In this document: piece after piece, positions 11,043 through 22,760 of the stretch
How positions within the stretch are numbered: position 1 is the first letter of the stretch
Layout of the letters: each line of letters begins with the position of its first letter
Assembly: GCA_023897205.1 (NCBI GenBank)
Contig: JAHWDD010000005.1
Coordinates: 1,674,001-1,738,000, forward strand
DNA length: 64,000 nt
Source of the DNA: Exophiala sp. HKRS030
Lineage: Eukaryota; Ascomycota; Eurotiomycetes; Chaetothyriales; Herpotrichiellaceae
Direction of reading: 5' to 3'
Notes under the pieces: generated by a model
What the model saw: the letters and a program-made list of their open reading frames with translations, nothing else
Databases searched by the model: none
Told to the model about the DNA's origin: nothing
Made by a program: the position numbers and the translations under genes

Positions 11043-11822
11043 GGTAGCAAGGGCCGAGAGGCGCGAGGATGGTCTGGAAGAGGAAGCGAAGGAGCGTGAG
11101 AGGTGCTATAACATTGTAGGTTGTTGTAGGGAGGGAAATTCAAAGTCAGGCTCTCAATCTACTCAAATAAGTGGTAAGGTTCTGCATTCACCAAAACAAC
11201 CTCGGCTTGGAAATGTTGGACGCTGGTACGGAGATCGAGTACTTGTACACCCACTCCCGTACCATGCATTATTTTGCTCCTTCGCGGAAAGAAAAGCAAG
11301 AACATGACCTACCACTGTTTTACCATGGCATCGACAATAATCAACGAGGCAATTAGGAACAATACATTTTTCCTGGTGTTGATACCCGTGACCAAAAACC
11401 AGGTAAAAGAGATACATTAGTACCTTACCCTGTACAGTCCTGTATGGACTGCTGAGGCGGCATGCCTTTAGGTACGGAGTACCCTTGTAGCTAATTAAGC
11501 AGCCTGGGAATCAATGGATGGCGTGATGAATTGCGCATTGCACAAGCCATGATGTAATGACAGGGAGCTGCGGAGGGGGACTTTAGGCCCTGGAAGGACT
11601 CCTACATTTGCTCCGCCCGCAGCCAAGGAATTCTCCTACCAATATCCGTATCATGTTCGTGTGGAGTGAGTCGAGAACAAGTTCCAGGCGACATTCGTTT
11701 CATAGTTCTCTACAGCATCATAGTCTTATCCTTGTTTGTTACGTTGTCTTCTCGATGTAATCCTTCCTCAGCTATCTGTAGCCTTTTGCATCCTTATCCA
11801 GCATGCATTGTCGTCACCCTAG
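11043..11822. other. Divergent intergenic region
   Basis: A 780-bp promoter region between the thioesterase-like gene (minus) and the cation exchanger (plus). It contains an exact TACGGAGTA at 11473-11481. No further gene was seen. Confidence 0.55.
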
Positions 11823-14800
11823 ATGGCCTTCCCGAACCCTCCAATCCGCAGACGGACGGTGCGACAACAAGGTCGCCCATTCTATATCACAGCGTTGATT
11901 CTTACTCTATTTGCATGTTACAGCTACCTGAGAGGCTTTGGAAATGATGGCTCTCCTGGGTCCCTCGTCGCTCGTTCACTCGAAGCACGCGATCTCGAGG
12001 TCTGTCTTCGTCTCTCGGTTGCGACCGCACCTTATCTAACTGCTGTTCCAGTGTCGACTCGTTCACAAGGCCAAAGATAAATGCGCCTTTATAAAAGCAA
12101 ACTGTCCGGACGAAGAAGCCGGTCTCATTTCCTACCTCCGACTCTACTATTGCTCCCTTGCCGATGCGAAGCCCGTCGCCTTCACCATCTTGGTGCTATG
12201 GATCAGTCTACTTTTCAGTACTATTGGTATCGCCGCTTCTGACTTTCTATGCATCAACCTGAGTACAATTGCGAGTATACTTGGCATGAGTGAAAGCTTG
12301 ACGGGAGTGACATTCCTGGCTTTCGGCAATGGAAGCCCAGATGTGTTTTCCACATTCGCGGCGATGAGCAGCAATAGCGGGAGCTTGGCAGTCGGGGAAT
12401 TGATGGGCGCAGCTGGCTTCATATCTGCAGTGGTTGCAGGAAGCATGGCGCTCGTTGCGCCGTTCCAAGTCGCCAGGAAAAGCTTCATCCGGGATGTTGG
12501 TTTCTTTGCCGTGGCAGCAAGTTTCAGTCTGGTTTTTCTGGCCGACGGTAGCCTGAAGCTCTGGGAGTGTGCTACCATGATCGGCTTCTACGTCTTCTAC
12601 GTCATCTTTGTCGTGATATGGCACTGGTGGCTTACCAGACGCAGGAGGGCAAAATTGGCCGAAACCACTGCAAGGCTAAATCACCACATCCCTGATACCC
12701 AAGAGCTCGAGGTGCCGGAACTCGAGGAAGATGAAGAGGCTCGCCCGGCAAGCGAACGGACCAATCTCCTACGATCAACCTCAGGCGAAAGCATCCCGAC
12801 CTTGAGGACGCCAGGAACTCCGGCGTGGAAGATTGAGGACCTCGATGACGATGACGAAACTCGGGATCGGTATCTTGCAGAAGTGCAAAGCAAGATGAGA
12901 ATTAGTCGACCAGGTCGAGGTGAACGAAGAAACACTTTGACTCCCATCCGACCATCGTTGATTGGTGCTTTGGAATTCAGGTCGCTGATGACTTCGCTGG
13001 AGAGAAAGAGTACAGGCGGAAGCACTCAACCTATCGGGCTGCGAAGATACTCGGACGACTCCACGGCCCTGATGAGCGCGGGGCCCGCTCCAAGTTCCTC
13101 TCAACCACATCTTACAACCTCGGAGCATTTAGACATTCAACATCAATCGCCCAGCGGTCGCGGTAGAGCTGTGTCTGCCAACGATGCGGCCAGACTCAAG
13201 ATCGACACACACTTCCTAGCCGACCACGCTGCCGAGACTGCTGTCAGCATTGACTCGGCCTCACACGCGCCTTCGAATAGATCGCCAACTCGTCCAAGTG
13301 GCCGTATCCTGCAAACGCTTAATGAGCCTTCTGCTCAACGATCCGAGTCCCCAAAATTGACGTTATCTCCGGCTTCACGAAATCCGTCACAGACACCATC
13401 TGACCGAGAAGAGCTGCCCAAATCTCCGCACTTCCTTGCACCGCCGAATCCCACATTCCACCGTCCTGATTACAGCAGTGAACATCATACAGCTGAACGT
13501 ACCCCTATTTCACCCACATCTCAACCCACACTACAGGTGCCCCTGTTGCACACACCGCATCCTGACCACACTCGATCAGTATTGCGACAGGAGGATTTTC
13601 CCCCGTACACAGACTCACCGTCACTGCTTACTCCAGTTGGTTCACGGCCCCCGAGTATTCATCTTCCTGAGCCCAGTATGTCACCCGAATCCTCAAACCA
13701 TCTCGGCCTGCTGGGAGATGATGACGAGGAATCTCTGGAGAGATATGCTTGGTGGCCCTACAAGCACCTTCCGCCCCCTCAGGTTATGGTGGCGAAGCTT
13801 TTCCCAACGGTCTATGGTTGGAGACAAAAATCCATCATTGATCGTATCTTGGGCGTGATTACCGTTCCGAGTGTCTTCCTGCTCACTGTCACCCTTCCAG
13901 TCGTGGAACCTAAAGAAGATGACTCGAACGTGCCTAATGATGGTCCACGACGTTCGAATGGCGGGGATTCCGGACGAAGTCCAAGCAGGGTTGAACTTGC
14001 CCCAGATACCCCTGCCTTAGCACCGAAATCGAACGATACAGACGAACCACCCCACATGTATGGCGCCAGGTTTTCCCAGCAACTATCCAACCCACGAAGG
14101 AGCTCCATGCCGATGCCTACCGACTCTGCGGAACCGAAAGATTGGAATCGATGGTTAGTGTTTGTGCAGGTCTTCACTGCTCCATTCTTTACCGTCACTA
14201 TCGTTTGGGCCAACATGGACGATGACCATAGCCTGAAACTCTACGTCCGCATGGTTCTGGGGTCACTGGTATTCTCACTGGTGGCACTCCTGGTCTTGTT
14301 GTCTCTAACATCTCCCCTTCGAGAACCCAGATATCGGCCACTTTTGTGCTTTTTGGGCTTTGCCGTGGCCATAGCCTGGATTTCCACGATTGCGAACGAA
14401 GTGGTTGGAGTATTGAAGGCTTTTGGAGTCATTCTAGGCATGTCTGACGCCATCCTTGGTTTGACAATCTTTGCAGTCGGCAATTCTCTGGGTGATCTGG
14501 TTGCAGATATCACTGTAGCTAAACTGGGATATCCTGTCATGGCCCTGTCAGCTTGCTTCGGTGGACCTATGTTGAATATCTTGCTCGGCATCGGCATTGG
14601 AGGCATGTACATGACCATCAAGAATGCCGCCCACAAACATGCTCAACATCCTCACAAACCGATCAAATACAAGCCATATGAATTGGACGTGAGCACAACA
14701 CTCATGATCTCGGGTGTTACTCTACTCATCACCCTGATCGGATTACTCATTGTTGTGCCATTGAATGGTTGGAGGATGGACCGCAGAATTGGAATTGGAC

Positions 14801-14877
14801 TCATCACTGTATGGGCCTTGTCAACGGTTGGCAATGTGGTTGTGGAAGTCCTTGGATATGGAGGAGATACGGTGTGA
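11823..14877 (+). CDS. Cation/Ca2+ exchanger, NCLX/YDL206W type
   Basis: Two exons (11823-11999, 12052-14877) give 1000 aa. The 52-nt intron has a CTAAC branch site, and its removal yields CRLVHKAKDKCAFIKANCPD, a conserved luminal segment. The CaCA superfamily is shown by two alpha repeats: GVTFLAFGNGSPDVFS near residues 144-159 and GLTIFAVGNSLGDLVAD near 862-878. They are separated by a long Ser/Pro/acidic cytosolic loop of roughly 480 residues. The repeats resemble NCLX (SLC8B1) and yeast YDL206W, so a role in Ca2+ transport at an internal membrane is likely. Ion and organelle are inferred. The loop is rich in SP/TP sites and probably phosphorylated. Confidence 0.92.
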
Positions 14878-15807
14878 ACAGCATTTGACAACAGCTAGGA
14901 TATTTGTGCATAGCGACGGCGTCCATGGGAACGACCGTTATGAAAACGGAGTACAGAATACCATAATGATATACGCATTATACTCTCCTATTACAATTCG
15001 TTCTGTTGAACGTACCGCGGCCAGTCACTGTGGCGTACATACAGTCAATACGGCCGAGAGCAGTTGTGGACCATACTCGAGTTTGTGAAGTATCCTAAAC
15101 CATCTGTTGGGCCTCTCCAGCATACGGGGTCTGGCTTCAGATTAACCTTCCGCCCTCCTCCTCCACTCCCGCCCCCCGACCGGCAACTTCAACCTCTTAT
15201 AAGTGGTTGTACAGAGTATGCGTTAGCCTTGACTCGTAAGTCGTACATATCGTGCTACGTACGAAGCCGAAAAATCGGAATAGCCCTGCATATTTCGCGC
15301 GATAGAGATGCGAGTTGATCCCGGTGGCCATCCAAGGGCGTTTACCAGACGATTACCGCATCGGCGCTAGACGGCGTATGATTGGATGCGAATGCCGTCT
15401 GCTCCGAACCTCGGCATCTTTCCTGCTTTTCGAGAGAGAGGAATTGCAACCTCAAGCATCCCGCCTTTCTCGTCCCTTATCGACGAAAAGCAATTGAAAC
15501 AAGCGTGGCCACTGGTCTCAACCATTTACGGATATCGACGGACTTGGTCAAGTTGTTTAAAATTGACTACGGGATCCCTCGTCGGCGGGCCGGGATTTTA
15601 GCACTCTACAAACAGTACAAGTCCGTAGCGTCGCCTGGATCTCTGTTTAGCTGAAACCATCTCCGCTACGCATATCGAGTGCATCTGGGACGAATTACAG
15701 GTGCTAAGCGTAAAGCTCTTGAGGACGCTTTCCGGAGCGACGCAAACCCAACACCCCTTCAAAGGACCTGTCTTGCTCTCGCGGGGATCTTCATCACCAT
15801 CATCATC
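14878..15807. other. Intergenic region with promoter of acyl-CoA synthetase
   Basis: About 930 bp. A near copy of the recurrent motif (ACGGAGTAC) lies near 14946. The last few hundred bases form a pyrimidine-rich leader ahead of the ATG at 15808. Short frames here show no domain. Confidence 0.5.
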
Positions 15808-17645
15808 ATGCCTATCAAGTCCAATTTCCCTGATGTCAACCTCAGCGTGACTGATATTTTCTCGCTGTTGTTCAATCGAAAAGAGAAGCCGTTTCCTGAC
15901 AATCAAGGTACGCTCAATGTTCATCATGGCCAGATAACTTGCCGGGTGATGTTCATTATCATCACCTATGACTCCACTAACACTTCTACTCGACAGTCAT
16001 CTTCCAGGATGGCGAGCATCTGGAAAGGAAATATACCTATGCCCAGCTCAAGCAATTAAGCACTGATTTTGGCAAGGGGTTGAAATCAAATTACGGATTT
16101 CGAAAGAGCGACGTGCTCGCCCTGTATGTTCCCAACGACATTGACGTTGGCCCCGTGGTTTGGGGAACTCTGTGGGCAGGAGGTGTCGTTTCACCAGCCA
16201 ACCCCGGCTACACCGTCGCCGAACTCGTCTACCAACTCAAGGATTCGGGCGCGAAACTACTCGTCACCCACATCAGCGCTCTCGAGAATGCGAAAAAGGC
16301 GTGCGAGGAAGCAGGCATCCCCGAGTCGAACATCCTACTGCTGGGCAAGGATGGCGACCCGAGCCGCAAATTCAAGCACTGGAGCATGGTCCGCAATCTA
16401 GAAGGGACGTCACGCTGGCGGACGCCAAAGATCTCACCCAAGACGGATCTGGCGTTTCTCGTGTACTCCTCGGGCACGACAGGTCGACCCAAGGGCGTCA
16501 GACTCACGCATCACAACATGACGGCGAACATTGAACAAGTCAGCTCGGCCGAGCCGCACTTGTCGCATGACGGATCGAAAAAGGTCCGCGGCATTCCCGA
16601 CGCGCCCAAGGGTCAGGGTGACAAGATCCTCGCCGTGCTACCGTTTTTCCACATCTACGGGCTCAACTGTCTCGTCCACCTGCCGGTCTTCCAGGGGGTC
16701 CACACGCTGGTGATGTCCCGGTTCGACCTGGAGAAGTGGTGCCGCCTCGTGCAGGACCACCAGGTGACGTTCAGCTACATCGTGCCTCCGATCGTGCTGC
16801 TGCTGTGCAAGCACCCCGCGGTGGAAAAGTACGACCTCCGCTCGCTGCGGATGACGAACTCGGGCGCCGCCCCGCTCACGCGCGACCTGGTCGAGTCACT
16901 CTGGGAACGGAAGGGCGTGCGCGTCAAGCAAGGGTACGGCCTCAGCGAGACCAGCCCGACCATCTTCATGCAACCCTGGGAGTCGTGGATGAGCGCCGTG
17001 GGCACGACGGGCGTGATGGTGCCGAACCTGGAGGCCAAGTTCTGCGCCGTGCCCGCCCCGGGCGAGGAGTCCGACGGCACCAAGGAACTGCCGCGGGGCG
17101 AGATCGGCGAGCTGTACGTCAGGGGGCCCAACGTGTTCCTGGGGTACCACAACAACCCCTCCGCGACGGCCGAGTGCCTGGAGGACGGCTGGTTCAGGAC
17201 CGGCGACGTCGGCTTCCTCGACGAGGGCGGCAACCTGACCATCACGGACCGCGTCAAGGAACTCATCAAGTACAAAGGGTTCCAGGTCCCGCCGGCCGAG
17301 CTGGAGGGCTACCTGGCGGCCCACGACAAGGTCGACGACGTGGCCGTGGTGGGCGTCGACAGCGTCGAGCTCGGCACCGAGGTGCCCCGGGCGTACATCG
17401 TGCGGAAGGGCGGTGCGGGCGCCGTGCAGCCAAACGACGCCGAGGACATCATCAAGTGGATGAACAACAAGGTCGCCAACCACAAAAAGCTGCGCGGCGG
17501 CATCAAGTTCGTCGACGCGGTCCCCAAGAGCGTCTCGGGCAAGATCCTCAGGAGGGTGCTGAAGGAACAGGCCAAGAAGGAGTTCAAGGAGGAAGAGGAA
17601 AAGAAGATGAGGGCGAACAAGACCTCGGGAAAGCCAAAGTTGTGA
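15808..17645 (+). CDS. 4-coumarate-CoA-ligase-like acyl-CoA synthetase
   Basis: Two exons (15808-15907, 15997-17645) give 582 aa of the ANL superfamily (adenylating acyl-CoA synthetases). The 89-nt intron has a CACTAAC branch site. Visible motifs are the P-loop YSSGTTGRPKGV, the A5 motif YGLSETSP, GELYVRGPNVFLGY, the A7/A8 region GWFRTGDVGFLDEGG with DRVKELIKYKGFQVPPAELE, and the C-terminal PKSVSGKILRR carrying the catalytic lysine. The protein ends in KPKL; PKL can act as a peroxisomal PTS1 variant, so peroxisomal activation of an aromatic or medium-chain acid is plausible. The substrate is unknown. The 3' two-thirds are much more GC-rich than the first exon. Confidence 0.92.
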
Positions 17646-17893
17646 TGGACCAAAGTTGGACCAAATGCCTTGGCTGGGCATGCAGCAATGTCGTCCACTC
17701 GGATATACGAGACCACACAGCAAAGTCAGGGTTTGGTGGAGGGGGTGTGTATCCTTTGGCGGTACTCATAGTATGTTGGTCTTTTTTTTTCTCGGTCTCT
17801 GCGAATGAGGAATTAGGACTTGGGAGTTCTCGGGATGACTACTGTACCGTTGAGGAGGAAATAAGGCTTGTATCTAAGAAGGAAAGAAAATTT

Positions 17894-19249
17894 TTATATT
17901 TCATTCGACGACGCAGAGGGCAAAAAGTCTCCAGCAGGGTGCTCGACCTTTTTGATGCCCGAGAGACCGGTCGCCTTCTTCTCTTCTATATCCGTGCTTT
18001 TGACGATGATGAGATGGTCCGAATCTTTTTCTTCGACCACGACACCACCTCCATTCGCGGTCGCCATCAATTCGTCACTTGCCTTCAGACGTTGGCCCGT
18101 CTCCTTGTTCCACACCCACCCTTCCTTCATCCACATCCATGTAAGCCACGCCCGTAATTCTTTATCCAACGGCACGACTCGTTTCCATTCCGGTTCAAAA
18201 TTTTTGGTTTTGGTTTTGTTTTCGGGTTTTTCGTATTCATGATAATCCTGATCATTATGGCTGCTGCTGCTGTTGCGGCCCTCGCCGTTCCAACCTGTAC
18301 TCAGTCCTCGAAGTTCGTCTCGGCAAAACATTCTCCAACTGTCATGGGAATACGGACCCAAGCCTGGAAGGTGGGAGATCTCCCAAGCGACCCGGGCGTC
18401 GGTCTCGTCGTCATCAATCACCTCATCGACCCCTACATCCTTCCCGTCCCCCTTTGTCGGGTAGTGAAGCTTCCTGTACCGTTTCCCTCGCTCCGGGGGC
18501 CGTTCGACCCAGGCTCGAGCCATGGCCACGCATTTCCGTGCCCGTTGGTTCTGGAAGCCAAGCACGTAAATGATGGAAGTGATGTCGCCCACCTGTGCCT
18601 TGGAGAGGGCCAACGGCGTCGGGTACCGGGACATCAGTTGGTAAAACACGGGCATGGCGCGCTCCCCGGGCGTCTTGTTGAGGAAGATGGTGGCGATGAG
18701 GAGGCGGAAAGGGTCATGCGCGAGTCTCTCCTGCATGAGACCGAATGTCTCGTGCGAAAGAGGAGGGAAGGGTAAGGTCGACAAGAACGTAGGGCGGTGT
18801 TTGTGGGGGTGAGGAAAGTATGGTGATTTCGTGGGTCGACGGGCTGGTTTCTTCGACTTCACCTTTATCGCTTGTACCTTGGAGAGGGACGACTCGTGGG
18901 CCGAGAGGAATGGATCTGGTCCTATGTCGTCGGGTACGTCGGTGAGATCCGAGTCAGAGGATAAATCGTCGATGTTGATGCCATGGTACACTCGGGGTCC
19001 ATGGTTAGGAGGAGGACGTGAGGCTTGTTGAGGTGACCCCAAGGTGGATAACTCGGCTCTTACAATCTTGCGAATGTCGTCGACGGCGGTGCTGACGTTC
19101 TTGAGTGCATGGTCGAGTTCTCGCCCTGTCTGTGATGATGCTCCGCTGGATTCGGAGGAGTCCTCTGTAAAATGGCGCGAGACATAGGTGACTTTTCGAC
19201 GTTGACTCCGTCGTTTCTTCTTTTCAACTCTCTGGTCGCTGGCGATCAT
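17894..19249 (-). CDS. MBD4-like HhH-GPD DNA glycosylase
   Basis: Single-exon frame. I start it at the ATG at 19249 (451 aa), because the frame upstream offers only GTG. The C-terminal half matches the glycosylase domain of methyl-CpG-binding protein 4: DPFRLLIATIFLNKT, then HLPGLGPYSHDSWRMFC, which is the helix-hairpin-helix plus catalytic Asp, then VVPLDKELRAWLTWMW. MBD4 removes T or U opposite G, products of cytosine or 5-methylcytosine deamination. No methyl-CpG-binding domain is present; the N-terminal half is basic and low-complexity (KKKRRSQRRK near the start). It is nuclear by inference. Its 3' end lies 248 bp from the end of the acyl-CoA synthetase gene. Confidence 0.88.
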   Translation of the reverse strand: MIASDQRVEKKKRRSQRRKVTYVSRHFTEDSSESSGASSQTGRELDHALKNVSTAVDDIRKIVRAELSTLGSPQQASRPPPNHGPRVYHGINIDDLSSDSDLTDVPDDIGPDPFLSAHESSLSKVQAIKVKSKKPARRPTKSPYFPHPHKHRPTFLSTLPFPPLSHETFGLMQERLAHDPFRLLIATIFLNKTPGERAMPVFYQLMSRYPTPLALSKAQVGDITSIIYVLGFQNQRARKCVAMARAWVERPPERGKRYRKLHYPTKGDGKDVGVDEVIDDDETDARVAWEISHLPGLGPYSHDSWRMFCRDELRGLSTGWNGEGRNSSSSHNDQDYHEYEKPENKTKTKNFEPEWKRVVPLDKELRAWLTWMWMKEGWVWNKETGQRLKASDELMATANGGGVVVEEKDSDHLIIVKSTDIEEKKATGLSGIKKVEHPAGDFLPSASSNEI

Positions 19250-20106
19250 ACCCAGGTGATTGAAAGGCACGAATGGTAATTCTCGAGGAGAGAAAGGGGA
19301 GGGCGGCGGCGGACGAGGAGGTTAGATATCCAAATGTCAGTTTCACAAGCCCGAACATCCGGGCCTAAACAGTACGGGTGATGTTGATGTTGATGTTGAT
19401 GAGGTCATCAAATCCGTTGTTTCTAGGCAGCGAAATCGACAATGGCGGCCGAATTCACATAGCAGCAGAATGATCAAGTCAATAACATTTCTGGCATCTA
19501 GTGACATACCAAAGGCTGGAGTATTATGTCGCTTCACTCTTTACGAGGTTTCACATAGTACCTGACTGTACATACTCGTAATGCGAGGTACTGAACGTGA
19601 TGGCCTGGGCCACGTACCGACTCGGCTTGGGCCGCGTGCAGATCTTGATCTTCATTACGGGTTATTATGATATTCGCTCTATCTAACAATCTCACTCCGT
19701 TGTGTCTTTGCTCATTTGCTTGCGAGTAACGCCAACCAGCCACATCATGTGTCCTAGGACATTCTTCGGCCTTCCGAAATGGACGCTGACAACAAATTGA
19801 CTCTTGATTGAGAACCGGGATCTCACCTCCTTTTCCAAGAGTCCGGGGTAAGTCCAGGAACATAACCAATCACATCAATCTCCTCGAAGCGAGATCAAAC
19901 CCTCCTCTTTCACGGAGGCAATCTCTAGATGGCCGCATTCTGGTAGAGAATGGCTCTCAAGAGGGCATATAGCGCGACCTGCGACCATTATAAAAACTAC
20001 AAGCCTGTCAGCTGGACTCTACACTGACCTCGTATCGCGACCTTGACCCAGCTCCTCAAAGACCACCTCCGTCGACTACGCGAAGCCTCACGCGAGATAC
20101 GATACA
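19250..20106. other. Divergent intergenic region
   Basis: About 860 bp of promoter DNA between the glycosylase (minus) and the barrel protein (plus). A short GATGTT-type tandem repeat lies near 19379-19400. No gene was recognised. Confidence 0.5.
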
Positions 20107-20718
20107 ATGGAGGAAGAGAATGGAGAAGCAATCAAGGCAGCCAGGTCAGCGACCATTACCCGTAAACCTGTGCCTGCGCCGGCGCCTGCGACCCGGCAAA
20201 CTCGGTTCGGGGCTGGTAGAAATGCCCTCCTTCAGCGATGGAAGACTCTAAGTCGACGAGCCAAAATCATCGTCATTGCTACTACCGTCGCCGTCCTCGT
20301 CCTGATCATTGGTCTTGCAGCAGGCCTTTCGACCCGCAAGCACTCCAAGAACCTCCCTCTCCCTTCCGGAAATGGTGGTCCATACACCGGTGACTTGACT
20401 TATTACGGACCAGGTCTAGGCGCATGCGGCGTCACATCCAAGGACAGCGACAAGATCGTCGCCATATCACATACCGTCTTCGACGCAGTGAGCACAGGAA
20501 GCGATCCGAATCAGAACCCTCTGTGCGGGAAAAAGATAAGAGCGAGGAGAGACAACAAGAGCGTCGACCTAACCGTGGTTGATCGGTGCGTCGGTTGCAA
20601 GCCTACAGATCTCGATGTGACTATCGACACCTTCGCCATCCTAGCTGATGTGGACTTGGGGAGAGTGAATGTTGAATGGAATTGGCTGGAGAATGTACCC
20701 GTTCAGGCTCAAACTTGA
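20107..20718 (+). CDS. Membrane-anchored double-psi beta-barrel (expansin/RlpA-like) protein
   Basis: Intronless, 203 aa. An N-terminal cytosolic segment of about 50 residues precedes one membrane helix (about 53-74), which gives a type II topology with the C-terminal domain outside or luminal. That domain (about 93-197) has the double-psi beta-barrel pattern of RlpA/barwin/expansin-like proteins: GDLTYYGPGLGACG, then CGKKIR, then VDLTVVDRCVGC with the conserved Asp159, and a final DLGRVNVEW. Secreted relatives in fungi are wall- or effector-associated; an N-terminal anchor instead of a cleavable signal is the unusual point. No pathway link with neighbours is visible. Confidence 0.85.
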   Translation: MEEENGEAIKAARSATITRKPVPAPAPATRQTRFGAGRNALLQRWKTLSRRAKIIVIATTVAVLVLIIGLAAGLSTRKHSKNLPLPSGNGGPYTGDLTYYGPGLGACGVTSKDSDKIVAISHTVFDAVSTGSDPNQNPLCGKKIRARRDNKSVDLTVVDRCVGCKPTDLDVTIDTFAILADVDLGRVNVEWNWLENVPVQAQT

Positions 20719-21006
20719 CCGTGACTAGGGCGCAGCTATGCGAGCATTCCTCTGATGCTGAATCTACTAAGCAAAAGCCGAAAGGAAAGACATGAAGCCA
20801 TCGCCTGGCTCGAATATTTTTCCGAAAGCACATTCTCCGATCTTCTGCATCCCTCCGGCCTCCTTTGACCGAGGACATGATTGTGGAGAAACACGAACGT
20901 TATTGACACGGACTTCTGCGCTCGCAGATCGCCCATATCTGATGGACTCTTGGGCTTGAACAGCATCTCCTCCCCAAGGAATGTAAGTCCAGGAAAAGGC
21001 CTCAAG

Positions 21007-22760
21007 ATGTCTATCGTCGCTTTGGCAGATGGCTTCCAGTATGTACAACCAGGCTATGATCGGATTGCGTGACTGACTCCTACAGGTCGAGCGTCACACT
21101 CGACGTACTCCACGATGTCGCCGCGCGAAACAATATTCAAATCAAGTCGAAGACCGATGAAGAAGCCTACCTCCTCGTTCTACAGTCTGCAGACATGACC
21201 GCTGATAGCGTGAACAATCTCCCCGATTATGTCGACCCACGGCTAGCTCCTGTGCCTACAAATGGCGGAAGGAACTTCTGGAAATCTGAAAAGAACAGCC
21301 ACAGTGCATGGAGTCACCAGGCGCAGCTAGTTGCAGAGAAACCCGTCTCCGATATATTAAAAGGCCGAAAAATCGTGATGAAGGATAACATGTCAATAGG
21401 AGGATTACCCCACACGTGTGGAACGTTTCCTCAACTTGTCTCGAAAGATGGCAAATACCCTCTAGCAAGCATCGATGCAACCGTCGCAAGACGTTTGTTG
21501 GAAGCTGGAGCGACCATTGTTGGTACCTCGACATGTGAGAACTATTCTCTGACGCCCATGTCATACACGTCAGCAAATGGGCCGGTTCATAATCCGTGGC
21601 TACGCGACCATAACACCGGAGGAAGTACAAGCGGAGGCGCTTGTCTCGTAGCCCTCGGAAACGCTCGAGCTGCCGGTGTTCCTGGCCTTGACGATGCAGG
21701 TGATGATGTCGACTTGTGCATGGGCGGAGACCAGGCTGGGAGCATACGACTTCCATCTGCGTATTGTGGTGTATATGGTCTGAAGCCTACGCATGGACTT
21801 GTGCCGTATACTGGCATTGCAGGGTTGCATCCGATGATTGACTATACGGGACCTCTGGCTCGGAAACTTGAAGACATCGCAACCTTACTGACGGTCGTCG
21901 CTGGGTATGACGGGCTTGATCCTCGAATGTCTCCTGAGTCTCCGCTGCGGCAGAACGTGGTCGATTATGCTGGTCAGCTGAGAGCCGCCGAGAATCCTGG
22001 CAAAGGTCTCAAGGTCGGCATCATTACAGAATCACTTACTTCGCTGGGCACTCAACCTGAAGTGGCGCAGATCGTCAAAGATGCGGCAGTGAAACATTTT
22101 GGCGCAAGTGGAGGTACAGTTGAGGAAGTGTCGATTCCAATGCATCTGCTGGGCCCAGCGATCTGGACGGCTGCCACAAGAACGTACATGGCAAGCTTAG
22201 CCGTAGGTGGTCGTACACCAGACGTCCTCAACCACAATATGCCGCATCTGTCACTCAGGTGGCCCCCAGACCAGGAAATGTTTGAGCTTTTGACGGCTTC
22301 TAATCCTGCAGTGGTCAATATACTGTTTTGTGAGACGTTCCTGAAGGACAAATTTGGGCCTAGTGCACAAGCCAAAGCTCATCGACACGTGTTTGAGCTT
22401 CGAGCAGCATACGACAGGGCACTGGAAGACTACGACGTTCTGATCACGCCTACGACGCCTTCCGTTGCACCGCCACATCCAGATCTGCGTCCTGAAAGTC
22501 TGGGTGGGAGCTCTGTAATGGATAAGATCAAGCTCGCAGTCGGCGCGACCAACAACACAGCGCCTTTCAATACCTCGGGCCATCCTGCACTGAACGTTCC
22601 TTGTGGGTGGGCCAAGGCACGGAGTGGAAAGGGTTGGCTTCCTGTCGGAATGCAGGTAGTTGGCAGGCGATGGGACGATCTTGGTGTATTGAAGGCCGCG
22701 AAAGCCTTTGAACTTGGTGGCGGCGGATTAGGTACGTGGCCAGGCCTGGATGGTCATTGA
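21007..22760 (+). CDS. Amidase-signature family hydrolase
   Basis: I join a 32-nt first exon (21007-21038) to 21086-22760 over a 47-nt GT-AG intron, giving 568 aa. Without this intron the main frame has only a GTG near its start. The amidase signature triad is visible: Lys in GRKIVMKDNMSIGG, a Ser in GGSTSGGACLVALGNA, and the nucleophile Ser in GGDQAGSIRLPSAYCG, followed by GVYGLKPTHGLVP. The enzyme should hydrolyse a carboxamide to acid and ammonia; acetamidase-like use of nitrogen sources is typical in fungi, but the substrate is not readable. The tiny first exon is the least certain part. Confidence 0.88.

Noticed and set aside
16736..18157. Open frame of 473 codons on the plus strand
   Set aside because: It is an overlapping frame of the GC-rich acyl-CoA synthetase gene, with Arg/Gly/Pro-rich translation and no domain. 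It is a by-product of high GC3.
19250..19270. GTG-started N-terminal extension of the DNA glycosylase
   Set aside because: Fungal nuclear genes normally start with ATG, so the ATG at 19249 was used. The same reasoning moved the starts of the phospholipase C, RidA, amidase and 39101 genes.
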